A stretch of DNA of 64,000 nt from JAAFHI01 sp039793685 (GTDB lineage Bacteria > Acidobacteriota > Blastocatellia > Chloracidobacteriales > Chloracidobacteriaceae). The position numbers and the translations under genes were made by a program. Location: assembly GCA_039793685.1 (NCBI GenBank), contig JBDRAL010000086.1:1-64000 (forward strand), written 5' to 3'. How positions within the stretch are numbered: position 1 is the stretch's first letter; each line of letters begins with the position of its first letter. The notes beneath the pieces are model-generated. The model was given only the letters and a program-made list of their open reading frames with translations, was not told where the DNA came from and ran no database searches. Below are positions 14,646 to 23,082 of the stretch, piece after piece.

Positions 14646-15388
14646 CAATACCTCCCAACTCTGACCGGTTTGAAAGCGCCTAAAACGGCGGGCAAAAGGA
14701 CAAGTGTTCCTGCACCAATTCCTACGAGCATGAGGGTTGTTGGCTGAACTCCAATGGTCTGAGCCAGAAAATTAAGTAGGTTGGGGGGAGTGTCCGGCTT
14801 GGGATTCGGATTTCCACCGGTGTTTCCACCGGTTGTGCCTAAAATCCGCTCCAAGACTCCCGGAGGAGAGACGTTGGGCAACGTTGGAGCGGGTGCGTTG
14901 GGCAGGCTTAAAGTAACCCTTGCATTGGGAACATCCAGGCCGGCTTTTCTGAGGGCATCGCGAATGTCATTGGTAATGTCACCAACTTTGCCTCTTGCAA
15001 CCTGGCTCACCCCGGTAATGATTACGTTGCCGGCTTGTCTGGAAAAAGGGTTATGCGATCCCCCCTGTACAATGCCCTGCATTGCCCCAAACAAAGGCAC
15101 GCCCGACGGATCAATCCGCGATTCCAATTCCCGGAGCGCGGTTGGCATCAGCCGTCGAAAAACGTCGCTCGATTGCTCCAAATCAAGCAGGTTTTGTCGA
15201 AAAACCGTGTCGATCTCACCTTGCCCTTCAAAACGGAACGGTACATTTGCATAGACCATCCCGTTCGCCGAGGTTGGGCTGTTCGGCCTGTCCGGGGTTT
15301 TTGCCGGTGTTTTGGCCGGCTGTTTGGCCCGGGAAACAAGCGAACCCAAACCGGTTGGTGGTTGAGGGGCGAATCCAAGTCCCTGCAT
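14645..15388 (-). CDS. C-terminally anchored virion membrane protein, 247 aa
   Basis: The protein starts MQGLGFAPQP at ATG 15388, with AGGGA just upstream; a GTG at 15400 overlapping the previous stop is possible but less likely because MQGLGF is conserved in another protein of the operon. A Pro/Thr-rich linker, a soluble middle (about 45-170) and one hydrophobic helix (about 218-240) follow, then a short basic end. Single-TM virion proteins of this kind are typical of phages with an internal membrane. Confidence 0.6.
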   Translation of the reverse strand: MQGLGFAPQPPTGLGSLVSRAKQPAKTPAKTPDRPNSPTSANGMVYANVPFRFEGQGEIDTVFRQNLLDLEQSSDVFRRLMPTALRELESRIDPSGVPLFGAMQGIVQGGSHNPFSRQAGNVIITGVSQVARGKVGDITNDIRDALRKAGLDVPNARVTLSLPNAPAPTLPNVSPPGVLERILGTTGGNTGGNPNPKPDTPPNLLNFLAQTIGVQPTTLMLVGIGAGTLVLLPAVLGAFKPVRVGRY

Positions 15389-15396
15389 ATGGTCCC

Positions 15397-16008
15397 TCAC
15401 TTCTTTCCGCCGGAAGTCGCCACGGCGACAACAAGCAACGCCCCGCCCCCGACAATCCAGGGCAAGTACTTCTTGTCAATTTTCAGGCCGAAAAGGTTCA
15501 ACTCCTGAGCCTGAGTCGTTTGGATTTCGGCGGCCGGTTGGCCGGTCGTCGTGGCCTGACCGGTGGCGCTGGTCGCGGTCGTCGTGTTGGCCGCGCCGGT
15601 GACGGTCTGGATGACCTGGCCCGAACCGCCGGAACTTCCGCCGACGACGAGAATCGGCGCGGCCGGGTCTTTCGTCGGCGTGGTGGCCGGAAGGTTCTGG
15701 CAGGAAAGACACTGGGGCGGCGCTTTGGCGAAAGGATCGGCGGCAACAATCCCGGTCGTTGGGTCAAAAATGCCGTTGCCCCGAATCAAGGCGTTGGTGG
15801 TCGCCATCCCGTCCGGACTGAGTCGCCCCGGCGCGTTTCGCAGGTAGTCGGGTAGCCCGCGCTGGTAGTCGTATTCCGGGTTGAACATCCCCTGGCCGTA
15901 TTGGAGTTCAATCGCCCGGTCGTAAACCGAGTTGTACTCGGCCGAGTACGGCGTGAACTGCGTCAGTCCCAGCCGCATGGAGCGGTCGTAAGCGTCACGA
16001 AGGCTCAT
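15397..16008 (-). CDS. C-terminally anchored virion membrane protein, 203 aa
   Basis: A 203-residue protein with a Tyr-rich N-terminal region (residues 1-60), a CLSC pair, a Thr/Ala/Gly-rich linker (about 115-160) and a single hydrophobic helix at about 180-198 ending in GGKK. It is tightly packed between two similar anchored proteins. It probably resides in the virion membrane. No family recognised. Confidence 0.6.
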   Translation of the reverse strand: MSLRDAYDRSMRLGLTQFTPYSAEYNSVYDRAIELQYGQGMFNPEYDYQRGLPDYLRNAPGRLSPDGMATTNALIRGNGIFDPTTGIVAADPFAKAPPQCLSCQNLPATTPTKDPAAPILVVGGSSGGSGQVIQTVTGAANTTTATSATGQATTTGQPAAEIQTTQAQELNLFGLKIDKKYLPWIVGGGALLVVAVATSGGKK

Positions 16009-16010
16009 GT

Positions 16011-16406
16011 CTATCGGCCCCCCTTCGTGAGACTGGAAACAACCAGGACGGCAACCAACAACCCGCCGCCAATCAAGGCGTATTGGATAACCTTCCGTTG
16101 ACCGTCGGCGTCAGATGCCGGGTCAGTCACGGCCCCGGCCGCGTTCCGCTGGGCGGCCGCCTGAAGCGCCGCCTGCTGGGCGGCGAGTTGTTGTTGCGCC
16201 GCCGCCTGACTTTGCGCGGTGGCAATTGGGTTGTAGGTACTTCCCGGTACGCCGAAAGGCGACGGGTTGTAGACGGGATTCCCCGTGTCTGCCTGCCGGT
16301 GGACGACAAACGCCGTCAAGGCCGCGTTCGTGAGATTGTTGGCGAAGTCCCACCACTTGCTTCCGCCCGTTACCGGCTGCGTCGTCAAAAATCCGAGTCC
16401 CTGCAT
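16011..16406 (-). CDS. C-terminally anchored virion membrane protein, 131 aa
   Basis: ATG 16406 begins MQGLGFLTTQP, almost the same start as the 247-residue protein, and follows the preceding stop directly. The middle is an Ala/Gln-rich helix (about 60-90, SQAAAQQQLAAQQAALQ) likely to form a coiled coil. A hydrophobic helix at about 107-124 ends in a basic tail. The shared N-terminus suggests a common assembly or targeting signal. Confidence 0.6.
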   Translation of the reverse strand: MQGLGFLTTQPVTGGSKWWDFANNLTNAALTAFVVHRQADTGNPVYNPSPFGVPGSTYNPIATAQSQAAAQQQLAAQQAALQAAAQRNAAGAVTDPASDADGQRKVIQYALIGGGLLVAVLVVSSLTKGGR

Positions 16407-16408
16407 GG

Positions 16409-16606
16409 TCACTTGCCTTTCTTGCCGTCGAGGGCGTTCAGAAGAAGCGCCCCGCCGAGTAACAGCGCCACCCACATCCAGCCCGCGCCGTCATTCCTGG
16501 GCGGTGTCGCCGTGGCCGTCCGCGTCATCGTCCGGCGCGTCGGGGTGGGCGGCGCGGTGGATACGCGGCATTGCCGAAAGCGGTTTTCAGGAACACAACC
16601 GAGCAT
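16409..16606 (-). CDS. Small single-TM protein, 65 aa
   Basis: A 65-residue protein with a Thr/Arg/Pro-rich N-terminal half and a hydrophobic helix at about residues 43-58 followed by DGKKGK. AGAGG precedes ATG 16606, 3 bp after the transglutaminase-like gene. It is probably a virion membrane protein. Confidence 0.55.
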   Translation of the reverse strand: MLGCVPENRFRQCRVSTAPPTPTRRTMTRTATATPPRNDGAGWMWVALLLGGALLLNALDGKKGK

Positions 16607-16609
16607 CGC

Positions 16610-17740
16610 CTACCTCTTGAGGAAAAAGATCAGGGCCACGACGCCGACGCCGCCGATCAGAAGTTGCTGTGTGGTGAACCCCAGAAAAGCCGCCGGTTGC
16701 GCGGTTGAGGCCTGCGCCCCGGTCGCGCTCGATGTCGCGCCGGTCGCGGCCGTCCCCGAACCGGTCGCGGGCGTACCGGAAGCCGTCGTCGCCGGTGGTG
16801 TCGCGGGCATTTGCGCCCGCTTGACTTCGGCGAGGTCCTTGGCTTCTTTCGCCCGGAGTTCAATCCAGTCAAGTTGGGACTTCCCGGTTTTCGGGTCTTT
16901 GTTGCCGATGGAGCGCCGGACGCTCTCCACCGGCAGGGCGAAGACGGTTGCCTTGTAGTCACGGACGAGTTGTTCCGCTGTCCGGATGGCAACCGTCGGC
17001 TCGATGCGCCCGGCTTCAATGTCTTCTTTCAGGTAGGCAAGCCTGGACATGAATTCTTCATGAATTACGTCCCGGCCGCGTTCGGCCGCCTGTCGGGTGC
17101 GCTGGTTGCCGATGAGGGATTGAACGAGGCCAACGCCGACACTCGCCGCGATGTCGAGGCCTGGGATGACGCCGACCTGCCCGCCCGCCCCCTCGAAAAT
17201 GCCAAACTCGGCAAACCGTTTCGCGTTGACGTGCCAGCCTGGATAGGTCGGAACGGTGTGGCCGTTGAATTTCACCGCGCGGGGTGTCGGGTCAAAGTCG
17301 ATCCAGTCCTTGCCCCGTCGCCATTGAACCCACACATGGCCCCATTCGCGGCCGTCATAGCTTCCCACCCGGAAGCGCGTCACTTCGCCGACGAGCGCCA
17401 GGGCGGTCGCCAGAAAAATCGCCTTGTCGTCGCAGTCGCCGTAACCGAGTTCGAGCGTCGCGCGGGCTGATTGAACGACTTCCACGCCGACCGGGTCGCG
17501 CCGGTAGATGACGCGGTCGCGGGCGTACTCGAACAGCCGGACGGCGATGGCGTCCCACTGGCGGGCCGGAATGTCGGAAATGAGTCGATGAATGAACTGT
17601 CGGAGGTCCTGGTCTTCAGCGCCCTGGCGAACGAGCCGGGCCATGTGCTGAAGCGTTTCGCGAGTGCCACGCCAACCGGGAGAGAGCGGAAGCGTCTGGA
17701 CGTGCTGTGATCCCGGTTGTAGTTGAAGACCTGTCACCAT
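16610..17740 (-). CDS. Transglutaminase-like protein with C-terminal TM anchor, first gene of the virion operon
   Basis: The N-terminal half is a transglutaminase-like cysteine-protease fold: Cys in LGYGDCDDKAIFLATAL, His in WGHVWVQW and Asp in WIDFDPTPRAV form the expected triad. The middle is helical. A Pro/Thr/Ala-rich linker precedes a hydrophobic helix (VVALIFFL) ending in KR. ATG 17740 with GGAAG upstream is preferred; a TTG at 17788 would add residues that resemble a weak signal peptide. Such domains cut or crosslink proteins and occur in bacterial cell-wall and virus proteins. Here it may process virion proteins or help penetrate the envelope. Confidence 0.75.
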   Translation of the reverse strand: MVTGLQLQPGSQHVQTLPLSPGWRGTRETLQHMARLVRQGAEDQDLRQFIHRLISDIPARQWDAIAVRLFEYARDRVIYRRDPVGVEVVQSARATLELGYGDCDDKAIFLATALALVGEVTRFRVGSYDGREWGHVWVQWRRGKDWIDFDPTPRAVKFNGHTVPTYPGWHVNAKRFAEFGIFEGAGGQVGVIPGLDIAASVGVGLVQSLIGNQRTRQAAERGRDVIHEEFMSRLAYLKEDIEAGRIEPTVAIRTAEQLVRDYKATVFALPVESVRRSIGNKDPKTGKSQLDWIELRAKEAKDLAEVKRAQMPATPPATTASGTPATGSGTAATGATSSATGAQASTAQPAAFLGFTTQQLLIGGVGVVALIFFLKR

Positions 17741-17836
17741 TTGCTTCCGCCCCTCGTCGGCGTAGGCAAAGGATAGGGACAAAAACAAAAAGAAACGTGC
17801 CGAAAATCACTGAGTTGAGCCGCTGACTGTTTGGAC

Positions 17837-17909
17837 TTCGGTCAGTTCTTCGGTGCTTTTTCGGTGCTTCTTCGGTTTCCTATCGGCGGTTTTTCGGTTA
17901 TTTTTCGGT
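17837..17909 (+). repeat. TTCGGT iterons in 11-bp phase
   Basis: TTCGGT starts at 17837, 17849, 17860, 17871, 17893 and 17904, with a degenerate copy (ATCGGC) at 17882. Apart from the first 12-bp step the period is 11 bp. The array fills the gap between the divergent virion operon and the 17956 gene. It is likely an operator array for a late activator or an iteron origin. Its motif and period differ from the array beside the integrase. Confidence 0.75.
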
Positions 17910-17955
17910 CGCTGTGATTTCCCGCAAAAATTTTTTGAAATTTTTCCGGGTTTTT

Positions 17956-19374
17956 ATGTCTCAAATCGTCGAAACCGACTCCATCGGGGTTGAAAGCCCC
18001 GAAGTTCCGGCCGCCCGGCCGGGAAAAACCGTCAAAGTCCGTACCCGAATCAATCACGAGTTCACCGAGGAACGGCCACCCGGCTCGCTCAACGCACCCA
18101 TCTCCGGCCCCCGGCCGGTGATTCCGGCCGCCGAACCGACGCGCATCGTCATGGCGGTCGCCGATGATGATGACGAATTCGAACCCGATCCCCTCTCCCA
18201 ACTTGCGGAACTCTGTGGAGACGCTGAAACCGGCCTGAAGGTGTCCATCTATCGGTTGAAGTGTGACGCTCAGGGGCGGCCCCTCGTGACGGACACGCGC
18301 GGAATGAAAGCCGACTATGGACAATTCTGCGGGACAATTGCCTACGCCGACGATCTTTTGGAACAAGTTCAACGGGTGTACGGGCCGGGCGAATACCTTC
18401 TGATTCCCCGCGCGGTCGGTCGCCTGTTCGGAAAGCGGTTTTTCCTGGCTTCCATTGCCGAACCACGCCAGGCCGAAGCCATTCAGGCCGCGCCCCGAAA
18501 CGACCTGGAAGCCGACTTCCTTCGGGCGAACCGCATGCTTGAGTTGAAAGCGAAGCTGGATGAATTCGCAATCGGGGGAATGATTGCGGCTTTTGACCGG
18601 GTCATGGACATTCAGAACAAAATGGCGCAACCCAATCCGACCGCCAGCCCCGAACCGATTCCGGACACCAAAGAAGGCGCGCTGGTGTACCTGTCGAAAG
18701 ATGATCCCGAACTTCGAAAACGCGCCGTTGAAATCCTTTTCCAGGCCGACAATCCCGAACGGGCGCAATCTCCCGGAAACTTTATTGAACAGACGTTGGA
18801 CTTCATCCAGGGCAATCCCACAGTGATGGAAAAGGGATTGAATCTTCTTGAAGCCTTCTTCCAACGCACCCAGCAGTCCCAGCCTAACCAGCCGCCCCGC
18901 GTCCTCTACGCCGCCCCACCCGGTTATGTGATGTTGCCCATTCCGCAACAGCAAACCCCGCCGACCGAAACGCCCGAGGTTGTCCCGAACCCACAAACCC
19001 AGCCGCCGACCGCGCCGGAGGAAACGATGCCCCAGGAAGAAGCCATGAACCCGCTGGAGGAAATGATCCAGGAACTTTTGGACGAAGCCGAAAAGAACGC
19101 CGACGACATCGAGTGCGAACAATGGACGGAAGAAACCGAAGACAATCGGGTGAGAGCCTGCGCCGAACGGGTCGCCGCGTTTCGGGCCGAAAATCCGGAG
19201 TATGAATCAGATGTCGCAGACGTCTCGAAGACGCCGGTTCGGTTCGTCGTCAACCAGCTTGCCGCCGAGTTCTACGCCGACAATCCGAATGAACTGAAGA
19301 ACCTTCCACGAATCCGGGAGTTCATCACTAAACTTCAAAAGGAGATGAAGAAGAAGTCCGCCCCGAAAACCTAG
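17956..19374 (+). CDS. Large acidic phage protein, unknown function
   Basis: A 472-residue protein starting at ATG 17956; a GTG at 17914 in frame is possible, and neither has a good ribosome-binding site. Residues about 80-165 form a compact domain with KVSIYRLKCD and VYGPGEYLLIPR. After it come helical stretches, a Pro/Gln-rich linker (about 310-365) and a Glu-rich C-terminus ending in a basic tail. It is read away from the virion operon toward attR and ends at the terminal repeat. It may be a late regulator, scaffold or replication protein. No family recognised. Confidence 0.6.
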   Translation: MSQIVETDSIGVESPEVPAARPGKTVKVRTRINHEFTEERPPGSLNAPISGPRPVIPAAEPTRIVMAVADDDDEFEPDPLSQLAELCGDAETGLKVSIYRLKCDAQGRPLVTDTRGMKADYGQFCGTIAYADDLLEQVQRVYGPGEYLLIPRAVGRLFGKRFFLASIAEPRQAEAIQAAPRNDLEADFLRANRMLELKAKLDEFAIGGMIAAFDRVMDIQNKMAQPNPTASPEPIPDTKEGALVYLSKDDPELRKRAVEILFQADNPERAQSPGNFIEQTLDFIQGNPTVMEKGLNLLEAFFQRTQQSQPNQPPRVLYAAPPGYVMLPIPQQQTPPTETPEVVPNPQTQPPTAPEETMPQEEAMNPLEEMIQELLDEAEKNADDIECEQWTEETEDNRVRACAERVAAFRAENPEYESDVADVSKTPVRFVVNQLAAEFYADNPNELKNLPRIREFITKLQKEMKKKSAPKT

Positions 19375-19399
19375 AATAAGGGGGTTTTTAAGGGGGTTT
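19375..19399 (+). repeat. 25-bp terminal direct repeat, right copy
   Basis: Identical over 25 bp to 989-1013 and in the same orientation; it starts right after the TAG of the previous gene. It lies 77 bp from the attR core, as an integrase arm site would. Confidence 0.75.
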
Positions 19400-19413
19400 T
19401 ATTCATTTCAATG

Positions 19414-19454
19414 CGAGAAAAACAACTTAGGCCAGCCGAATCGGCTGGCCTAAG
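19414..19454 (-). terminator. Terminator of tRNA-Lys
   Basis: A near-perfect palindrome (19426-19454, 14-bp arms beginning CTTAGGCCAGCCGA) lies 24 bp downstream of the tRNA on the minus strand, followed by a T-rich run. This copy belongs to the element and replaces the chromosomal one at 739-760. Confidence 0.75.
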
Positions 19455-19476
19455 TGCTTCACGCTCTATACTTTAC

Positions 19477-19554
<78 letters not shown>

Positions 19555-19728
19555 ACAAGGCAGGGCGTGAAGACCGCCAAATATACGGACGAGGTGGAGT
19601 TCCGTCAAGTACCCTTTGGAACGTTTCGGGAAAAATCTTCCGGCTTCAAAAGACGGGCGGTTGACGGGCGGGCGGTTGTCTGCTACCTTCGCGAACCTTC
19701 ACCGATGCCTCGCGGCGTCATGTTATTT

Positions 19729-19805
19729 GGGCGGTTAGTCTCAGTTGGTAGAGCGCTCGCTTCACACGCGAGAGGTCACAGGTTCGAGTCCTGTACCGCC
19801 CACCA
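19729..19805 (+). tRNA. tRNA-Val(CAC)
   Basis: A 77-nt cloverleaf with encoded CCA: acceptor stem GGGCGGT / ACCGCCC, anticodon stem CTCGC / GCGAG and loop TTCACAC, anticodon CAC. It lies 174 bp from tRNA-Lys on the opposite strand. Confidence 0.96.
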
Positions 19806-19868
19806 TTTACGCCTCCAGAAAATTAAGATCGCTTCATTCACTGAAAATTTCAGCCGAGGGCAACGTTT

Positions 19869-19890
19869 TGCCCGATTTCGGGCACTTTTT
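19869..19890 (+). terminator. Terminator after tRNA-Val
   Basis: A TGCCCGA / TCGGGCA hairpin followed by CTTTTT, 64 bp downstream of the tRNA. Confidence 0.7.
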
Positions 19891-20048
19891 CAGCGATTCG
19901 TCGTGTAATTCATCGGTTCACGAATCAAAAACATCGTGCTAGAGTGCCCAAGCTGAAATTTTTACAAGGAACGTATTCACGGAAATATCCAGTCCAGGGT
20001 GTTTCGCATTCGTTTCCACGCAGATTCACTATTTCGAGGAGTCGCCCC

Positions 20049-20765
20049 ATGAAAAGAAGCATCACTTCTCTGTGCCTTGCCGCCGCGGTCGCCGTATTTT
20101 TTGGCCAAGCCTGCGCGACCAAGAAGTTCGTCCGCAAGACGCTCGACGAGCGGGTCGCCCCGCTGGAAGGCCGGACGGCCGAACTGGAACAGTCGGTGGC
20201 CCGCAACACGTCATCCATCAAGGAAGTCGATTCCCGGCTTTCGGCCCGGATCGATACCGTGAGCGCGAAGGCCGAGGAAGCCAACACGCGCGCCCAGACG
20301 GCCGAACGGAAAGCCGAGGAAGCCCAGGTCGGCGTTGAAAAGACCAACACCCGTCTGACCGAAACGGCCCGCAACATCGACGAATTCGTCGAAGTGAAAA
20401 CGGTCCAGATTTTCTTCAAGACCAACAGCTTCCAGCTCAGCCCGGAAGGCAAGGCGGAACTCGATGCGCTCGCGCAGGCCGCCAAGTCGCGCAAGGGCAT
20501 CCGGATTGAAATTTCCGGTTTTGCCGATCGTCGCGGCAGCGAGCAGCGCAACATCGCGCTGACCGAAAACCGCGCGAAATCGGTGAAGCTGTACCTGTAC
20601 AACGTCCACAAGATCGAAGCCTGGCGCATCGAGTTCATCGGCGCGGGCAAGGTCGATGACGGTGGGACCACCGCCGAGGACCTCCAGAAAAACCGTCGCG
20701 TGGACGTCCGGCTGCTTGCCAACAAGGTCGTCACCGCGGTTGAAGGCGGGAATACCAACGAGTAG
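20049..20765 (+). CDS. OmpA/Pal-like peptidoglycan-binding lipoprotein
   Basis: A 238-residue protein with a lipoprotein signal (MKRSITSLCLAAAVAVFFGQ, then Cys 21), a coiled-coil region at about 25-115 (heptad-like repeats of Glu, Arg and Ala) and a C-terminal OmpA domain (about 120-230). Key motifs are QIFFKTNSFQLSPEGKAELD, ISGFADRRGSEQRN and NRRVDV. It should link the outer membrane to peptidoglycan. ATG 20049 has GAGGAG upstream; an in-frame ATG at 19944 would disrupt the signal. A strong terminator follows. Confidence 0.88.
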   Translation: MKRSITSLCLAAAVAVFFGQACATKKFVRKTLDERVAPLEGRTAELEQSVARNTSSIKEVDSRLSARIDTVSAKAEEANTRAQTAERKAEEAQVGVEKTNTRLTETARNIDEFVEVKTVQIFFKTNSFQLSPEGKAELDALAQAAKSRKGIRIEISGFADRRGSEQRNIALTENRAKSVKLYLYNVHKIEAWRIEFIGAGKVDDGGTTAEDLQKNRRVDVRLLANKVVTAVEGGNTNE

Positions 20766-20863
20766 CCAGCAGTCAGTAGCCAGCAGTCAGAAAGAAAAAG
20801 GTTCGTTCGGTAAATGCCGGGCGAACCTTTTTTAGTTGCCAGAAGCCAGTGGCCAGTCGTCAC
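20766..20863 (+). repeat. Heptamer repeats flanking the OmpA terminator
   Basis: Short arrays of (G/T)AGCCAGCAGTCA-type units at 20766-20790 and GCCAGAAGCCAGTGGCCAG at about 20838-20856 flank the terminator. Here the two arrays are in the same orientation. Confidence 0.55.
20795..20834 (+). terminator. Terminator of the OmpA-like gene
   Basis: An 11-bp stem (AAAAAGGTTCG / CGAACCTTTTT) with an internal small GG/CC pairing, followed by a T run. Confidence 0.85.
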
Positions 20864-20899
20864 TTTTCAGCAAGGGCGAATGGCCAACAAATTGGGAAT

Positions 20900-21075
20900 A
20901 GCCCACGGCCGGAGCGCTTTGGCGAGGCCGTGGGGAAAAAAATGTCGGCCGATTCCGCATTTGATTTCCAAATGCCCTCCGGACGGGGCCGTGGGAAACC
21001 GTTCGAAACCATGAATCCTTCCGGGGCAACACCTGTTTCCCATAGCCTCGCAAAAAACGCTGCGGCTATGGGCTA
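20900..21075. repeat. Two REP-like palindromes in the 500-bp leader before the cyclase gene
   Basis: Stem CCCACGGCC (20902-20910) / GGCCGTGGG (20926-20934) and stem CCCATAGCC (21039-21047) / GGCTATGGG (21064-21072). Their loops are related in opposite orientation (CTCGCCAAAGCGCTCC against CTCGCAAAAAACGCTGC). A further GGCCGTGGG arm lies at about 20987. The rest of 20864-21334 shows no gene; an open frame through it lacks any protein-like pattern. Confidence 0.5.
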
Positions 21076-21334
21076 TGCCCAATATTTTACCCGCCCACCG
21101 GAACGTGAATTGGTCGCCGGCGGCCATTCATTGCTCCGGCCGTGGGCTATCCTCTTTCAATCCGCCTTGCCGACGCCGATGCATTTCCGACAACGGACCG
21201 CTGCCAACCGGCTGCCGACCACTGAGCGCCTGCCCCGGCTTCCGAACGGAAATTTGTTTTTGGAATTCGGGGCAATCGCGCTATACCTTCGGAGCGACCC
21301 GATCCCCGAAACAACCCCCATCCGGCAAACTTTT

Positions 21335-22990
21335 ATGAGTGCCCGTCCGTCACTTCCACGACTCGCCTCGGCTTCGCCCCTCGCCGATGCCTTCCCCCGT
21401 ACCGCAGAAGCCTTCGCGTCCATGCCGGACGGCGACATGTGGCTCGAACGCCTGATCGAACTCGATTCCAATTGGGAACGGATGCGGAAACCGCCGCAGG
21501 CCGTCCTGTCGAGCGAAGCCGTGGACGGTCCGGTGACGTTCGAGGCCGATGTCGCAATTGCCGGAGGCTGTTTCGGCCTGATTGTCGGCGCGACGCTGGC
21601 CGCGCGCTTCGGCTGGAAAGTCGTCGTGTTCGACCGGCACATCGTCGGCAAAACGCATCGCGACTGGAACATTTCCCGCGCGGAATTGCGCCGCCTGAGT
21701 GAAGCCGGTCTGTTCGGCGAAAGTGAAATGGATTCCTTCATCGTCAATGAATATGACGGCGGTTTCGTGAAATTCCACGACGAAGGCTGCGGCCGCAAAG
21801 GGCCGACGATGTGGTTTGAGGACGTCCTGACGGTGGCAGTGTCGTCCGACAAACTGCTCGAACGCTGCCGCCGGAAGCTCGAAGAAAGCGGAACGGGAAG
21901 CCTCCTTCTCGACGGCGCGACGATGCGGCGGGTTTCGCGGACAAACGACGCCGCCTTTATCGAACTGGAACACAAAACCGAGGGTCGGCAGGTCATCCGG
22001 GCGAAACTACTGCTCGACGTGACCGGGACGCTTTCCCCCATCGCGCGGCAGTTGAACCCGAGCGAAACGGTGAGCTACGTCTGCCCGACGGTCGGCACGC
22101 TCGCCTCGAATTTCGCCGTCGGGAAAAACGTCGATGAAGTGGACGAGCGAAAGGGCGAAATCCTCGTCAGCAACGAACACGTCCGGGAAGGCCGCCAGCT
22201 TTTGTGGGAGGGATTCGCCGGAAAACCGGGCGAATTCACGACGTACCTTTTCTACTACACTTCGGTTGATTCCCAGACCGACAAGTCGCTGTTGAAGCTG
22301 TACGAGGAATATTTCGAGAAACTCCCGGAGTACAAACGGGCCGGGAGCGGTTTTTCATTCGACCGTCCGGTGTTCGGCTACATTCCGGGCGTGCATCATC
22401 TGGGCTGGGGGCCGCAGAAAAAGACCGCCGACGAGCGGGTGTTGCTGCTCGGCGACGCGGCCTCGATGAATTCCCCGCTCACGTTCTGCGGTTTCGGATC
22501 ACTCGTCCGCAACATCCGCCGGATTACGCATCTGATTGATCTTGCGCTGAAGGGAGACCACCTGGACGCGCGGTCGCTGGGGCACATCACGGCGTACGAA
22601 CCGCGTGTCGCGATTATGGCGACCTTTACCCGGTTTATGATCGCCGAGGCGGACGACCGGCCGACCGCCGTCAACGAACTGCTGAACGTGATGCTCGAAG
22701 CCCTCGAAGGCATGCCGGAATCGGCGCGGCGCGGGCTGTTTCAGGACCAGATGCAGTGGTCGGATTTCGTACGGCTGCTGTTGACGATGCAGACGCTCCA
22801 TCCGCGCATCTGGGAAGCCGTCCCCCGCAAGCTCGGATTCAACTACGGGTTGGCGTGGCTGTTGAACTTCGCCGAATTTTCCGCCCACTCGCTCCAGAGC
22901 GCGCTCGGCGGCCTGATGAAGTCCCCCGAAACGCTTCCGAAAACCGAGTTTCATGAATTCGTGAATTACTACCGGTACGCGACGGCGTAG
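21335..22990 (+). CDS. CruA-type lycopene cyclase-like FAD oxidoreductase
   Basis: A 551-residue flavoprotein. The Rossmann segment near residues 70-95 (VAIAGGCFGLIVGATLAARFG, with Val-Val-Val-Phe-Asp-Arg following) binds FAD, and the WNISRAELRRLSEAG motif is typical of the CruA/CruP family. A second FAD contact lies in LLLGDAASMNSPLTFCGFGS (about 370-390). CruA cyclises lycopene ends to beta-ionone rings in green sulfur bacteria and some other bacteria. ATG 21335 is chosen because the preceding 486 in-frame bases have repeat-like composition. No other carotenoid gene is in the window, so the substrate is inferred. Confidence 0.72.
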   Translation: MSARPSLPRLASASPLADAFPRTAEAFASMPDGDMWLERLIELDSNWERMRKPPQAVLSSEAVDGPVTFEADVAIAGGCFGLIVGATLAARFGWKVVVFDRHIVGKTHRDWNISRAELRRLSEAGLFGESEMDSFIVNEYDGGFVKFHDEGCGRKGPTMWFEDVLTVAVSSDKLLERCRRKLEESGTGSLLLDGATMRRVSRTNDAAFIELEHKTEGRQVIRAKLLLDVTGTLSPIARQLNPSETVSYVCPTVGTLASNFAVGKNVDEVDERKGEILVSNEHVREGRQLLWEGFAGKPGEFTTYLFYYTSVDSQTDKSLLKLYEEYFEKLPEYKRAGSGFSFDRPVFGYIPGVHHLGWGPQKKTADERVLLLGDAASMNSPLTFCGFGSLVRNIRRITHLIDLALKGDHLDARSLGHITAYEPRVAIMATFTRFMIAEADDRPTAVNELLNVMLEALEGMPESARRGLFQDQMQWSDFVRLLLTMQTLHPRIWEAVPRKLGFNYGLAWLLNFAEFSAHSLQSALGGLMKSPETLPKTEFHEFVNYYRYATA

Positions 22991-23082
22991 GAAAAATGCG
23001 GAATGCGGAATATCTAATGCGGAATGAGCAGCTTTGCCTTTTCATTCCGCATTCGATATTCCGCATTCCGCATTTTTGAATC
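22991..23082. repeat. Heptamer-array hairpin between convergent genes
   Basis: Left arm: tandem ATGCGGA-type units (22996-23030). Right arm: their complements (CATTCCG units, 23041-23075). The arms pair over about 35 bp around a short spacer and end in A/T runs, so the structure could terminate transcription from both sides. Confidence 0.8.

Noticed and set aside
17842..19122. 426-codon frame on the minus strand opposite the 17956 gene
   Set aside because: The plus strand has the better start region and protein-like composition; this is a GC-rich antisense shadow.
20849..21334. 162-residue N-terminal extension of the CruA-like protein
   Set aside because: The in-frame stretch consists of palindromes and repeat-like DNA, and the family start matches ATG 21335.
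20864..21334. Riboswitch in the CruA-like leader
   Set aside because: The paired elements match each other as repeats and do not fit a riboswitch fold that I recognise.
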